From the NCBI GenBank assembly GCA_900315745.1, contig ONAG01000095.1:1-34701 (forward strand): DNA of 34,701 bases, in the 5' to 3' direction. The notes beneath the pieces are model-generated. The model did no database searches. It was not told where the DNA came from and was given only the letters and a program-made list of their open reading frames with translations. The translations under genes were made by a program, and so were the position numbers. The DNA is from an uncultured Prevotellaceae bacterium (GTDB lineage Bacteria; Bacteroidota; Bacteroidia; Bacteroidales; Bacteroidaceae). Positions 27,968 to 34,701 of this stretch are shown in pieces; position 1 is the stretch's first letter, and each line of letters begins with the position of its first letter.

Positions 27968-29215
27968 TTACATGGTAGGAGATACGGTGTTGCCGAGGAG
28001 CATGTTCACCAGGCCCATCAAGTCGTTGATGTTTATCACACCATTTTGGTCCACATCGGCATTACCAAACACGAATTCCTTGCTCGTCATGTTGAGAAGG
28101 TTGTTCACTATCTCCATCACGTCGGTGACGTTCACCGAGAAGTCACCGTTGGCATCGCCAAGCAAAGTGGAAATGGCATAGCTATCGCTGGAATCGCCGC
28201 CTACCACCCACATGCAAGAGAATGATATACGATTGTGAATCTTGTCGATGAGAGTAGCCTTGCCGGTGTTGATGTCAACCTCATAGATTGCGGTGTCATA
28301 TTTCCCGTTCTCCTTCCAGTCGCGGTCGGGCAGAGGTCCATAAGAGCCCCATTCATTATATCCCATGCCGTCGTTGATGAAGCCATTCCAATACATCTTG
28401 CCGGTGTTCTTGTCAAAGCAGGCAGCCTGACGCTTGAACTGCGACTTCACGCCAGAATGTTCGTATTTGTTGATGAATACCGTATAGCCATCAGCATCAG
28501 TCTGGAATGTTCCCATCATCATACCCGTGTTGGGGTCGAACTCTGTCAGGGTGCCGCCGCTGGTCATGGCAAACAGCCTGCCTTCTGGAGAGGCAGCCAA
28601 CGTTACGAAGTTGTCGTAATACAAGCCCTGGGTGATGGGTGTCAGAGTCATCGTGGCAAGGTCGATTGTGCAAAGGCAGTAGCCGGCATCGGTGCTGTTC
28701 TCGTCATATTCGTCGAAGTCAATCGGCACATTGGTGAAATAGAAAAGTCCATACACCTTGCCATCCTTTGGGTTGTACGTCATTCCCCTCGACTCTAAGT
28801 TGGACTCGTTTGGATAGGTGGCTTCCGACAGTTTCTCACCTGTCTCAGCATTCCATGAACGCACCACAAACTCATACTTGCCCTCGTCGTTCTCACGGGA
28901 ATAAACGGTGTATATGGTACCATCATAATAGAGGGCACCAGAGTTGCCATACATCAGATTGTCGTCATAGAGCAGTTCGGGATTGGAAAGCTTGTTGCCC
29001 TGCATTTTCAGGGAGAAGACTCCCTGGTCGGTCTTGAAGATAGCCTTGCCCAGGTCGGCATCCCATCCCACATAGTAATTGTATTGGTCGTACTCGGCTT
29101 CAGAGTCATAGCGCATGTTGTTTTTCAATCCACGGAACTCCAGAGTCTGTGCCATAATGGTGGACGTTGCACATAGCATTCCACCCAAAATCAATAAAAT
29201 TAATGATTTACGCAT
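27968..29215 (-). CDS. Secreted beta-propeller-like protein with dockerin-like C-terminus
   Basis: 415 aa with the signal peptide MRKSLILLILGGMLCATSTIMA. The middle part has propeller-like repeats (YNYYVGWDADLGKAIFKTD, NSGALYYDGTIYTVYSREN, SRGMTYNPKDGKVYGLFYFTN, TLAASPEGRLFAMTSGGTLTEFDPNTG, RQAACFDKNTGKMYWNGF). The C-terminus holds two dockerin-like Ca2+-binding repeats (LLGDANGDFSVNVTDVMEIVNNLL and NADVDQNGVININDLMGLVNMLL). Such modules are frequent at the ends of Prevotella secreted proteins, although cellulosomes are not known there. No enzyme motif is seen; the function is unknown. It has its own promoter and a leader of about 220 nt. Confidence 0.75.
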   Translation of the reverse strand: MRKSLILLILGGMLCATSTIMAQTLEFRGLKNNMRYDSEAEYDQYNYYVGWDADLGKAIFKTDQGVFSLKMQGNKLSNPELLYDDNLMYGNSGALYYDGTIYTVYSRENDEGKYEFVVRSWNAETGEKLSEATYPNESNLESRGMTYNPKDGKVYGLFYFTNVPIDFDEYDENSTDAGYCLCTIDLATMTLTPITQGLYYDNFVTLAASPEGRLFAMTSGGTLTEFDPNTGMMMGTFQTDADGYTVFINKYEHSGVKSQFKRQAACFDKNTGKMYWNGFINDGMGYNEWGSYGPLPDRDWKENGKYDTAIYEVDINTGKATLIDKIHNRISFSCMWVVGGDSSDSYAISTLLGDANGDFSVNVTDVMEIVNNLLNMTSKEFVFGNADVDQNGVININDLMGLVNMLLGNTVSPTM

Positions 29216-29404
29216 CTTTCTTTATTTTATACATTCATGATTTGTTTCGTAGTATCTAATTCTCGTTTTTGTATTTCCTCCATTCTCTGTACAAAAGCGT
29301 ATTGTTAATATTATTAAACATAGACGAAGAGTAAAAGCATCTCTTAATATACGTTGCCATATAGAGTGATGCAGCTGAAAACTTCGCAGAACTTGGTTCT
29401 TTGG

Positions 29405-29437
29405 AAAAATGCATGTCTTCTATTGAAGTGCATTTTT
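29405..29437 (-). promoter_or_regulatory. Strong hairpin with U-tract at the predicted 5' end of the transcript
   Basis: AAAAATGCA (29405-29413) pairs perfectly with TGCATTTTT (29429-29437), and CTTC (29417-29420) with GAAG (29425-29428), with one 3-nt bulge. On the minus strand it would form the first 30 nt of the transcript from the promoter at 29442-29472. No minus-strand gene lies upstream that it could terminate. It could be an early attenuator or a 5'-stabilising hairpin. Confidence 0.65.
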
Positions 29438-29441
29438 CATG

Positions 29442-29472
29442 CAAAAATAATACTTTCCAAGAAATTACCAAA
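29442..29472 (-). promoter_or_regulatory. Promoter of the secreted propeller/dockerin-like gene
   Basis: Minus strand: TTTG at 29472-29469, 19-bp spacer, TATTTTTG at 29449-29442. It predicts transcription start near 29436 and a leader of about 220 nt before the ATG at 29215. Confidence 0.6.
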
Positions 29473-29742
29473 AAATATCATTTCAAAAATACATTTTGGG
29501 GGGAATATGGCTATTTAATAAGGTATATGGAAAGGCTTCCAATAAGGTTTTTGGTAATGTGAATAATGGTCTGCGAAAGCAAAAAGCAAGCATCCAAAGC
29601 CTTCATTGCGACAAAAGGAAAAGGCTTTCTCGCCTTCTGTCACAAATGCGGCTGTCTGTCGCACACTGTTTGGAGGAAAAAGCAAAAGCAGGTTCGTCCT
29701 GACACAGAAAAAAGAATTAATAACAATAAAAAAAATACGATT
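29473..29742. other. Divergent intergenic stretch without a supported gene
   Basis: About 270 bp upstream of the 58-aa gene. A plus-strand frame extends from 29566 into that gene (with FCHKCGCLSHTVW), but its composition and AT-rich junction do not support it as coding. No TAnnTTTG match was found on the plus strand, so the promoter of the 58-aa gene is not located. Confidence 0.4.
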
Positions 29743-29919
29743 ATGAAAGCAATGGAATTTACCCCAGCAACAGCAGCCAAGTTCGAAAGTTCAACAATGG
29801 CAGCACAAGTGAGCGACATCAAAAAGAGTGTAAAGAAATTCATCAAGGCTACTTGCAGATTCTTCATGGTAATCAGCCCAGCCTACCCACAGTATGTTGA
29901 GAGCCTGAGAAAGGGTTAA
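29743..29919 (+). CDS. Small protein of unknown function (58 aa)
   Basis: I do not recognise it. The ATG at 29743 follows an A-rich stretch typical of Bacteroidetes start regions. The protein is basic in the middle (DIKKSVKKFIKATCRFF), with a predicted amphipathic helix that turns hydrophobic (FFMVISPAYPQYVESL) and one Cys. It has no signal peptide. It precedes the 218-aa exported protein by about 100 bp on the same strand. The same frame is open further upstream, so the start is not certain. Confidence 0.5.
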   Translation: MKAMEFTPATAAKFESSTMAAQVSDIKKSVKKFIKATCRFFMVISPAYPQYVESLRKG

Positions 29920-30017
29920 GAAGCCCTTGCCGAGATTCACAAATAAAAAAGGCAACAGGAAGAATAGGAACGAGAGTTGAGGAATAGAAATAAACAAAAC
30001 TACAAAACTTCACGATA

Positions 30018-30674
30018 ATGAAAAAGGTTCTTACCATAATGGCAGCTATGATGGCAATATCCATCTCAGCCACAGCAATGCCATACGAGATTGCCCGAGA
30101 AGAGGCTCTGTTCCTCAGCGACAAGATGGCATACGAACTCGACCTGACAGAGTCACAGTATGAGGCTGTATATGAAATCAACCTCGACTACCTGCTCAGC
30201 GTCAATTCCCATTCCGACGTGCTCGGCTCACCATGGATCATCCGCAACCGCGACCTAAGCTACGTGCTCTCCGACTGGCAGTATGATAGTTTCAGAGACA
30301 GCGGTTGGTTCTATCGCCCCGTTGTTTGGGGGGCACGCGGATGGTCGTTCACAATATACAACCGCTACAACCGAGGACGGCTGTTCATGCACCGACCCAA
30401 CGTGTTCATCAGCTTCCGAGGAGGGCACAACCACAGAGACGCCAGTTTCTATGCGCACCATCATTTCAGAGGCAACCCACCCCGCCACATAATAACAGGT
30501 CCGGGCGCCCGCACCGCCGTGCCCCCAAGATTTGACAACAGGCCCTCACATGTGCCGGCAGGTGTCTCCAACCGCCAATTCGGAATCCATCAGCATGACA
30601 AGGTGAACCAAGTGGGCATCAATGTCCGAGGAAGAGACATTCCAAACGGACAGTTCGGAGGAAGACGCAAGTAA
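30018..30674 (+). CDS. Exported His/Arg/Gly-rich protein of unknown function
   Basis: 218 aa. The signal peptide is MKKVLTIMAAMMAISISATA. Residues about 22-65 form a helical segment (EEALFLSDKMAYELDLTESQYEAVYEINLDYLL) like those of periplasmic stress proteins with LTxxQ motifs. The middle has an aromatic stretch (GWFYRPVVWGARGWSFTIYNRYNRG). The last 100 residues are rich in His, Arg, Gly and Pro and probably flexible (FRGGHNHRDASFYAHHHFRG). The His-rich part could bind metal, but this is inference. It is followed by a clear terminator. Confidence 0.75.
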   Translation: MKKVLTIMAAMMAISISATAMPYEIAREEALFLSDKMAYELDLTESQYEAVYEINLDYLLSVNSHSDVLGSPWIIRNRDLSYVLSDWQYDSFRDSGWFYRPVVWGARGWSFTIYNRYNRGRLFMHRPNVFISFRGGHNHRDASFYAHHHFRGNPPRHIITGPGARTAVPPRFDNRPSHVPAGVSNRQFGIHQHDKVNQVGINVRGRDIPNGQFGGRRK

Positions 30675-30729
30675 GATAGACGCAGGTAAGATAAAAACAT
30701 ACAAAAGCGGAATAATGTAGAAACGATGG

Positions 30730-30781
30730 GATTCACGCCAAGATTTCACTTGAAAGGGAAATGGAGGCGTGAATCTTTTTT
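30730..30781 (+). terminator. Intrinsic terminator
   Basis: GATTCACGCC (30730-30739) pairs perfectly with GGCGTGAATC (30766-30775) and is followed by TTTTTT. The loop holds a smaller ATTTC/GAAAT stem. It ends the transcript of the 218-aa gene and sits just ahead of the next promoter. Confidence 0.9.
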
Positions 30782-30798
30782 CATTTTCTTCATTTCTC

Positions 30799-30829
30799 TT
30801 TGATTTGTAGATGAGAATTTGTATCTTTG
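30799..30829 (+). promoter_or_regulatory. Consensus promoter of the three-gene operon
   Basis: TTTG at 30799-30802, 19-bp spacer, TATCTTTG at 30822-30829. Transcription would start near 30835, about 40 nt before the ATG at 30874. This also rules out the longer start at 30811. Confidence 0.8.
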
Positions 30830-30873
30830 CCAAAACCAGAATCAGAATAATCAGAACAATCAGCAATATCATA

Positions 30874-31254
30874 ATGGGAAGAAACAAATTCTCACAGCGA
30901 GAACTGGAGGAAATAGGGAAACTGCTTCGCCAGAAAAATGCGGTCAACCGTGGCAAGCAGAAACTCATCCGCCATCAACTGCGGGTAGATTATGAGTTCA
31001 ACATCTCCGACTTCAACGAGCCAGGCAAGGCATTCGGCGAAGAGGAACTGCGAGAGGCGGTGAAGCGTGGCGCCATCCAGGTGCTCGACGATGCCACCAT
31101 CGCAGCGATGAAGGAGAAGCGGGCACGCGACAAGGCGAGAGACGAGGCGGCACGCACGCAGGAAGCTGTGGAGGCAGGAGAACAGACCGACTGGCAAGAA
31201 GCCTTGCGGGAATGGAAGGAATGGGAAGACAAAGAAGGAGGAACCGAGGCATGA
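30874..31254 (+). CDS. Charged protein of unknown function (126 aa)
   Basis: The ATG at 30874 is chosen because an earlier one at 30811 lies upstream of the predicted transcription start. It is soluble with no signal peptide. The N-terminal part (NKFSQRELEEIGKLLRQKNAVNRGKQKLIRHQLRVDYEFNISDFNEPGKAFGEEEL) looks like a small helical domain. The C-terminal half is a long charged helix, possibly coiled coil (MKEKRARDKARDEAARTQEAVE, then WQEALREWKEWEDKEGG). I do not recognise the family. Its TGA overlaps the ATG of the next gene, so the two are translationally coupled. Confidence 0.75.
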   Translation: MGRNKFSQRELEEIGKLLRQKNAVNRGKQKLIRHQLRVDYEFNISDFNEPGKAFGEEELREAVKRGAIQVLDDATIAAMKEKRARDKARDEAARTQEAVEAGEQTDWQEALREWKEWEDKEGGTEA

Positions 31255-32177
31255 AAAGAAATCTCATGACCATGTGCCTGTTGGCTGCAACCATCCTGTT
31301 TTCCTGCCACCTCTCCGCTCAGGAGATGCTTGTGGGCACCTACAACATACGCAACAAGAACGATGGCGACTCCATCAGAGGTGAGCGCTGGAGCAAGCGG
31401 TGCCAGGTAATCTGCGACCAAATGAATTTCATGTCGCCTGCCATCTTCGGCACTCAGGAAGTGCTGCACACCCAACTGCAAGACATGCTCCACGGCCTAC
31501 GCAACTATGGCACTATTGGAGTGGGGCGTGATGACGGGAACACCAAAGGCGAATACTCAGCAATCTTTTATGACAAGGGGCGTCTCCGCCTGCTCGACCA
31601 CGGAGACTTCTGGCTCAGCGAGACACCCGACCGCCCGACACTTGGCTGGGATGCCGCCTGCATCCGCATCTGCACATGGGGGAAGTTCAAGGACCTGCAG
31701 TCGGGACGGAAATTCTATTTCTTCAACCTGCACATGGATCATGTGGGACGTGTGGCACGCCGTGAGGGGGCGCGTCTTGTAGTGAGCAAAATCCGTGAGA
31801 TAGCAGGCAAAAAGCCCGTGGTGCTCACCGGTGACTTCAACGTGGACCAGACTGATGAAATCTACAACATTTTCACGGAGTCTGGCATTCTCAAGGACTC
31901 GTATGCTGCCGCCCCCGTCAGATTTGCGGAGAACGGAACATTCAACGATTTCAAGCCTCAGCTGAAGACCTCCAGCCGCATCGACCATGTCTTTGTCTCT
32001 CCTTCCGTCCATGTGGAGGGATACGGGGTGCTCACCGACAGCTATTGGACACCCCGCACTGACACAGCCAACACCCAAAAGGCAACGGATGCCCCGCAGG
32101 AAATCTCCTTTGGCACCTACACCCGCCGCAACCCCTCCGACCACTACCCCGTGATGGTGCGGATAAAGTGGAAATAG
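31251..32177 (+). CDS. Secreted endonuclease/exonuclease/phosphatase (EEP) family protein
   Basis: 308 aa from the ATG at 31251, where MKRNLMTMCLLAATILFSCHLSAQ is a signal peptide; its ATG overlaps the preceding stop. EEP enzymes are metal-dependent phosphodiesterases related to DNase I and sphingomyelinases. All signature motifs are present: VGTYNIRNKN (metal), GTQEVL (metal Glu), FFNLHMDHVGRVAR (catalytic His), VLTGDFNVDQ (Asp and Asn), SSRIDHVFVS (Asp-His) and NPSDHYPVMV (His). The set is complete, so an active enzyme is likely; the substrate may be nucleic acid, a phosphate ester or a sugar phosphate. The signal peptide puts it in the periplasm or outside. Confidence 0.88.
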   Translation: MKRNLMTMCLLAATILFSCHLSAQEMLVGTYNIRNKNDGDSIRGERWSKRCQVICDQMNFMSPAIFGTQEVLHTQLQDMLHGLRNYGTIGVGRDDGNTKGEYSAIFYDKGRLRLLDHGDFWLSETPDRPTLGWDAACIRICTWGKFKDLQSGRKFYFFNLHMDHVGRVARREGARLVVSKIREIAGKKPVVLTGDFNVDQTDEIYNIFTESGILKDSYAAAPVRFAENGTFNDFKPQLKTSSRIDHVFVSPSVHVEGYGVLTDSYWTPRTDTANTQKATDAPQEISFGTYTRRNPSDHYPVMVRIKWK

Positions 32178-32203
32178 AAGGAATCACATACAAATCCGAA
32201 AGA

Positions 32204-32716
32204 ATGCTGCGATTCATATCCAACACAGACCATTATAAAGAGGTGCTATCACGTGTGCAAGCCGTGAAGCACACGCTTTGGATTGGCACCGCCGACATAA
32301 AAGACCTTTATGTGGAGGTGGGCAATGACAAGAAGCCATTTTTAGCTCTCATTGCCCAACTCATCCGTCGTGGTGTGGAGGTACGACTTATTCATGCGAA
32401 AGAACCTGGTCCGAACTTTCGGGAGGACTTCGACAAGTACCCTGTATTGTATGACCGTTTGGAGCGAGTGCTTTGTCCTCGTGTTCATTTCAAGATGCTT
32501 GTCTTTGACTGCAACGAGGTGTATATTGGCAGCGCAAACCTCACAGGTGCCGGCATCGGCATGAAAGCGGAGACGACTCGCAACTTCGAGGCTGGCACCC
32601 TCACCGATGACCCTGAGATTGTGGAGCAAGCAATGAACCAGTTCGATGATGTATGGATAGGCAAGTACTGCAAGAAATGCAAGCGCCGGGACTTCTGCTC
32701 AGACCCAATAATTTGA
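32204..32716 (+). CDS. Single-domain phospholipase D-like protein
   Basis: 170 aa from the ATG at 32204; a GTG at 32168 overlaps the previous gene by 10 bp and is less likely, since GTG starts are uncommon here. One HKD motif fits HxK(x)4D(x)6GS exactly: VHFKMLVFDCNEVYIGSANLTGAGIG. Small single-HKD proteins dimerise to build one active site; known members are nucleases such as Nuc. The C-terminus has a compact Cys motif (YCKKCKRRDFC) that may bind metal. It has no signal peptide and so is cytosolic, unlike the EEP protein. It is third in the operon and is followed by a terminator. Confidence 0.85.
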   Translation: MLRFISNTDHYKEVLSRVQAVKHTLWIGTADIKDLYVEVGNDKKPFLALIAQLIRRGVEVRLIHAKEPGPNFREDFDKYPVLYDRLERVLCPRVHFKMLVFDCNEVYIGSANLTGAGIGMKAETTRNFEAGTLTDDPEIVEQAMNQFDDVWIGKYCKKCKRRDFCSDPII

Positions 32717-32740
32717 AAATCATGTGGTGTGTCAGTTTGT

Positions 32741-32762
32741 GCGGGTTTCACCCGCGTTTTTC
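32741..32762 (+). terminator. Intrinsic terminator of the EEP-PLD operon
   Basis: GCGGGT-TTC-ACCCGC followed by GTTTTT, 24 nt after the PLD stop codon. Confidence 0.9.
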
Positions 32763-32780
32763 CCTTGCGACATTTTGCCA

Positions 32781-32825
32781 CTCCTTGACTCCTTGGATTT
32801 TTAAATTGTCTAAGGAGTGAAGGAG
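32781..32825. repeat. Inverted repeat built of CTCCTT units between convergent genes
   Basis: CTCCTTGACTCCTT (32781-32794) pairs with AAGGAGTGAAGGAG (32812-32825) with one mismatch and a 17-nt loop. It lies 10 bp beyond the stop of the AAA/PD-(D/E)XK gene on the minus strand and may act as its 3' hairpin, although no T-run follows. A further AAGGAG lies just outside. Confidence 0.6.
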
Positions 32826-32835
32826 GAAAGGAGTT

Positions 32836-34329
32836 TCATTCCACTATGATGTATTCTGTCATGGCACGCTTCTCAACGGAGAAGCCAACACCCACTTTTA
32901 TGATGCGGCGAGGGTCGGTGGCGTAACGTGCGGCGTAGCCCTTATCCTCTATCTGGTCGAGGGCGTCCTGCGCCGTGCCGTTGAGCTTCAACTCCATCAC
33001 GTAGATGGCGTCGGGCATGAAGACCACCATGTCGGCACGACCGCGGGCGCACTTCACCTGCGTCTGAACATATACGTTCAGCATCGAGAAGATGAGATAG
33101 AAAGACCACTCGTAAAAGCCTTCCGCTACCACCACTTCCTCCAATTTCTTCTTAAAGCCCTCCACGTAGGGCAGTTCCTCCAAATATGCCTGCAACTCGC
33201 GGAGTGCCAAGTCGGTGTCTTTGGCTCGCAGGGCACGCCAAAAGCGCACGGCGAAGCCAGACCTCACGCCTTCGGCAGGTATTCCAGTTACAAGTGGCAG
33301 CAAGTTCTTGGTGAAGCCAACACGAACCTCCTGATTTGGTATGCTCAGCGTGTATTCCTGACTGATGCGATCGTAATCCTTGATGGTGAGGTACCCGCTT
33401 TGATAGAGCAGTGGCAGCGCATCAACCATGTTTTCCGTGGGCTGGTCGAAGGCATCCGACGAGACCACGATGTCGTCGAGCTTCGTGATGTCGGTCTTGA
33501 AGCGGCGCATCTGACGCATCAGATAGGATGGAGTGCCACTTTCGAACCAGAAATTGCGCAACTTCCTTTGGTTGAAAGCCTTCATCAGACTGAAGGGGTT
33601 GTATATGTCGGGAGATTCCTCTGAGAAGCGGTAGCCGTCATAGGTGTCACGAAGCATCTGGCGCATCTCCTGCGGAGTGACCTCGTATTCCTTGGCGAGG
33701 CGCGCCACGTCGGGCTGCATCTGCGTGTCAATCTCCTCTCCCGTGATGCCGCAGATGGCGGAGAAGTCAGGGTCAAGGGAGATGTTGGTGATGTTGTTCA
33801 GGGTGGAGAAGATGCTAAGTTGTGAGAACTTCGTGATTTCCTCATGGAGCACTTCGAGCAATGGCGCGTCATATTCGTCTATGACCACCACCACCTGCTC
33901 ACCCGTCTGCCCATAGGCACGACGGATAAGACCTTCAAACACTTCACCTGGGGTCAATTCCTTTGGGTTGGCACCATAAACATTGCACAATGGTTCCAAT
34001 TGTCTCAAAAGAGCGTTACGCAGCTCCTCAATATTTTCTCGCCCCTTTGCCATGCTCACATCAATATGGAGCACGGGGTAGCGCTTCCACTCCTTCTCCA
34101 GCTCCATCACTTTGAGTCCCTCGAAGAGGTCGCGGCGACCCTCGAAGAAAGAGCACAGAGTGGTGGTGAGCAGCGACTTTCCGAAGCGGCGGGGACGACC
34201 CAAGAAGATGTACTTGCTCAATCGCTGCATCCGCCACATCAGGTCGGTCTTGTCGATATATACATACCCTCCCTTGATAATCTCAGAGAAGGTCTGTATT
34301 CCTACGGGATAGCGTCTTTCTGTTTCCAT
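32836..34329 (-). CDS. AAA-ATPase-like protein with C-terminal PD-(D/E)XK nuclease domain
   Basis: 497 aa. This large Bacteroidales family pairs an AAA-ATPase-like domain with a PD-(D/E)XK domain (Pfam AAA-ATPase_like and PDDEXK_9). The N-terminus reads RYPVGIQTFSEIIKGGYVYIDKT. The P-loop is GRPRRFGKSLLTT (residues about 44-56) and the Walker B-like strand is VVVVIDEYDAPLLE near 150. The nuclease core is GRADMVVFMPDAIYVMELKLNG near 431-450, with the D and the E-x-K visible. Members occur in many copies per genome and vary between strains, suggesting mobility or a role in defence or DNA processing, but no function is proven. It stands alone here with no partner gene. Confidence 0.9.
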   Translation of the reverse strand: METERRYPVGIQTFSEIIKGGYVYIDKTDLMWRMQRLSKYIFLGRPRRFGKSLLTTTLCSFFEGRRDLFEGLKVMELEKEWKRYPVLHIDVSMAKGRENIEELRNALLRQLEPLCNVYGANPKELTPGEVFEGLIRRAYGQTGEQVVVVIDEYDAPLLEVLHEEITKFSQLSIFSTLNNITNISLDPDFSAICGITGEEIDTQMQPDVARLAKEYEVTPQEMRQMLRDTYDGYRFSEESPDIYNPFSLMKAFNQRKLRNFWFESGTPSYLMRQMRRFKTDITKLDDIVVSSDAFDQPTENMVDALPLLYQSGYLTIKDYDRISQEYTLSIPNQEVRVGFTKNLLPLVTGIPAEGVRSGFAVRFWRALRAKDTDLALRELQAYLEELPYVEGFKKKLEEVVVAEGFYEWSFYLIFSMLNVYVQTQVKCARGRADMVVFMPDAIYVMELKLNGTAQDALDQIEDKGYAARYATDPRRIIKVGVGFSVEKRAMTEYIIVE

Positions 34330-34634
34330 AACCCTATTTTCAATCTTTCACGCCGCTAAGATAATTCTTTTTTTTGTATGTGCAAAGCAAGTGACTGAGA
34401 TTTTGTGTTTTTCCTCATGTCGATAGATGCAACTCCTTGACCTGCTGAATGCTTTAAGCTAAAATATTGATGGAATTGATGAAGATGATAATAAAAACTC
34501 ATTATATGTAACAAATTTGTAAAAAGAGCATGCAATTTTTATATTGTAATATAAACCATGATGAATTTATAAATTAAACATTAATATAAATGGTTTATTT
34601 GATTCAATAGTTCGTTAAATTTTCATGTATGATA
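34330..34634. other. AT-rich intergenic region with an inverted repeat
   Basis: About 300 bp with no supported gene. It contains ATAAACCAT (34551-34559) and ATGGTTTAT (34590-34598), a perfect 9-bp inverted repeat with a 30-bp spacer, downstream of the partial gene at the right edge. No consensus promoter for the minus-strand AAA/PD-(D/E)XK gene was found. Confidence 0.4.
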
Positions 34635-34700
34635 TTACGCTGCATTCTTAGCCAGCATAAAGAGTTCATTCATGACCCTTCGATTTATTGCAGGGTTAGG
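34635..34700 (-). CDS. 3' end of a gene running off the right edge
   Basis: On the minus strand the frame is open from the window edge and reads PNPAINRRVMNELFMLAKNAA before TAA at 34637-34635. The composition looks coding, but only about 21 residues are visible and the family cannot be named. It could also be chance. Confidence 0.35.
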   Translation of the reverse strand, partial: PNPAINRRVMNELFMLAKNAA

Positions 34701-34701
34701 T

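Noticed and set aside
29566-29742. Longer protein with a Cys-rich segment (FCHKCGCLSHTVW) joined to the 58-aa gene
   Set aside because: The stretch between them is A-rich and non-coding in look, and the ATG at 29743 has a typical start context. Left as a possibility only.
30811-30873. Upstream start (ATG 30811) for the charged 126-aa protein
   Set aside because: It lies before the -7 box at 30822-30829, so it would not be in the transcript.
32168-32203. GTG start at 32168 for the PLD-like protein
   Set aside because: It overlaps the EEP gene by 10 bp and uses a rare start codon; the ATG at 32204 leaves the domain complete. Not fully excluded.

Overview
The window reads as a chromosomal piece of a Bacteroidales bacterium, most likely Prevotella/Segatella-like. 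The signs are a SusC/SusD polysaccharide utilisation locus (PUL), a Bacteroidetes-type BtuB/BtuG vitamin B12 locus behind a cobalamin riboswitch, lipoprotein signals followed by acidic residues, secreted proteins ending in sorting-tail or dockerin-like modules, and promoters of the TTTG-N19/20-TAnnTTTG type. No rRNA, tRNA, CRISPR array or complete insertion sequence was seen.

Layout. (1) 1-15108, minus strand: a PUL read right to left as SusC-like receptor, SusD-like lipoprotein, surface glycan-binding lipoprotein, terminator, GH43, an array of terminator-like hairpins, GH10 xylanase, GH31, then a secreted protein of odd, apparently chimeric architecture. The enzyme set (endo-xylanase, arabinan/xylan-type GH43, alpha-xylosidase-like GH31) suggests a decorated xylan or related hemicellulose as substrate. 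No regulator gene lies in the window. The susC gene is split by an exact 25-bp tandem duplication; removing one copy restores a 1097-residue frame. (2) 15109-15640: divergent regulatory region. (3) 15641-21485, plus strand: B12 riboswitch, BtuB-like receptor, BtuG-like beta-propeller lipoprotein, a secreted protein with a sorting-like tail, and a DUF4465-type protein whose 538-bp internal duplication breaks the frame. (4) 21591-29215: housekeeping and assorted genes: SDR oxidoreductase and Nudix hydrolase (plus); then on the minus strand a Tat-type Fe-S aldo/keto reductase translationally coupled to a B3/B4-domain protein, NAD-dependent DNA ligase LigA, a DUF5020 protein with a strongly structured leader, and a secreted propeller/dockerin-like protein. 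(5) 29743-32716, plus strand: two small exported or unknown proteins, then a coupled operon of a charged 126-aa protein, a secreted endonuclease/exonuclease/phosphatase-family protein and a single-HKD phospholipase D-like protein. (6) 32836-34329, minus strand: an AAA-ATPase-like/PD-(D/E)XK protein, followed by AT-rich DNA and the 3' end of a gene running off the window.

The most notable points are two surface-protein genes broken by tandem duplications (25 bp and 538 bp), the apparent chimera between a Bacteroidales secreted protein and the C-terminal part of an ABC solute-binding protein, a nested three-stem leader ending 7 nt before the DUF5020 start codon, and a hairpin with U-tract placed right at the predicted transcription start of the gene at 29215. 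All assignments come from reading the sequence; no database search was run.
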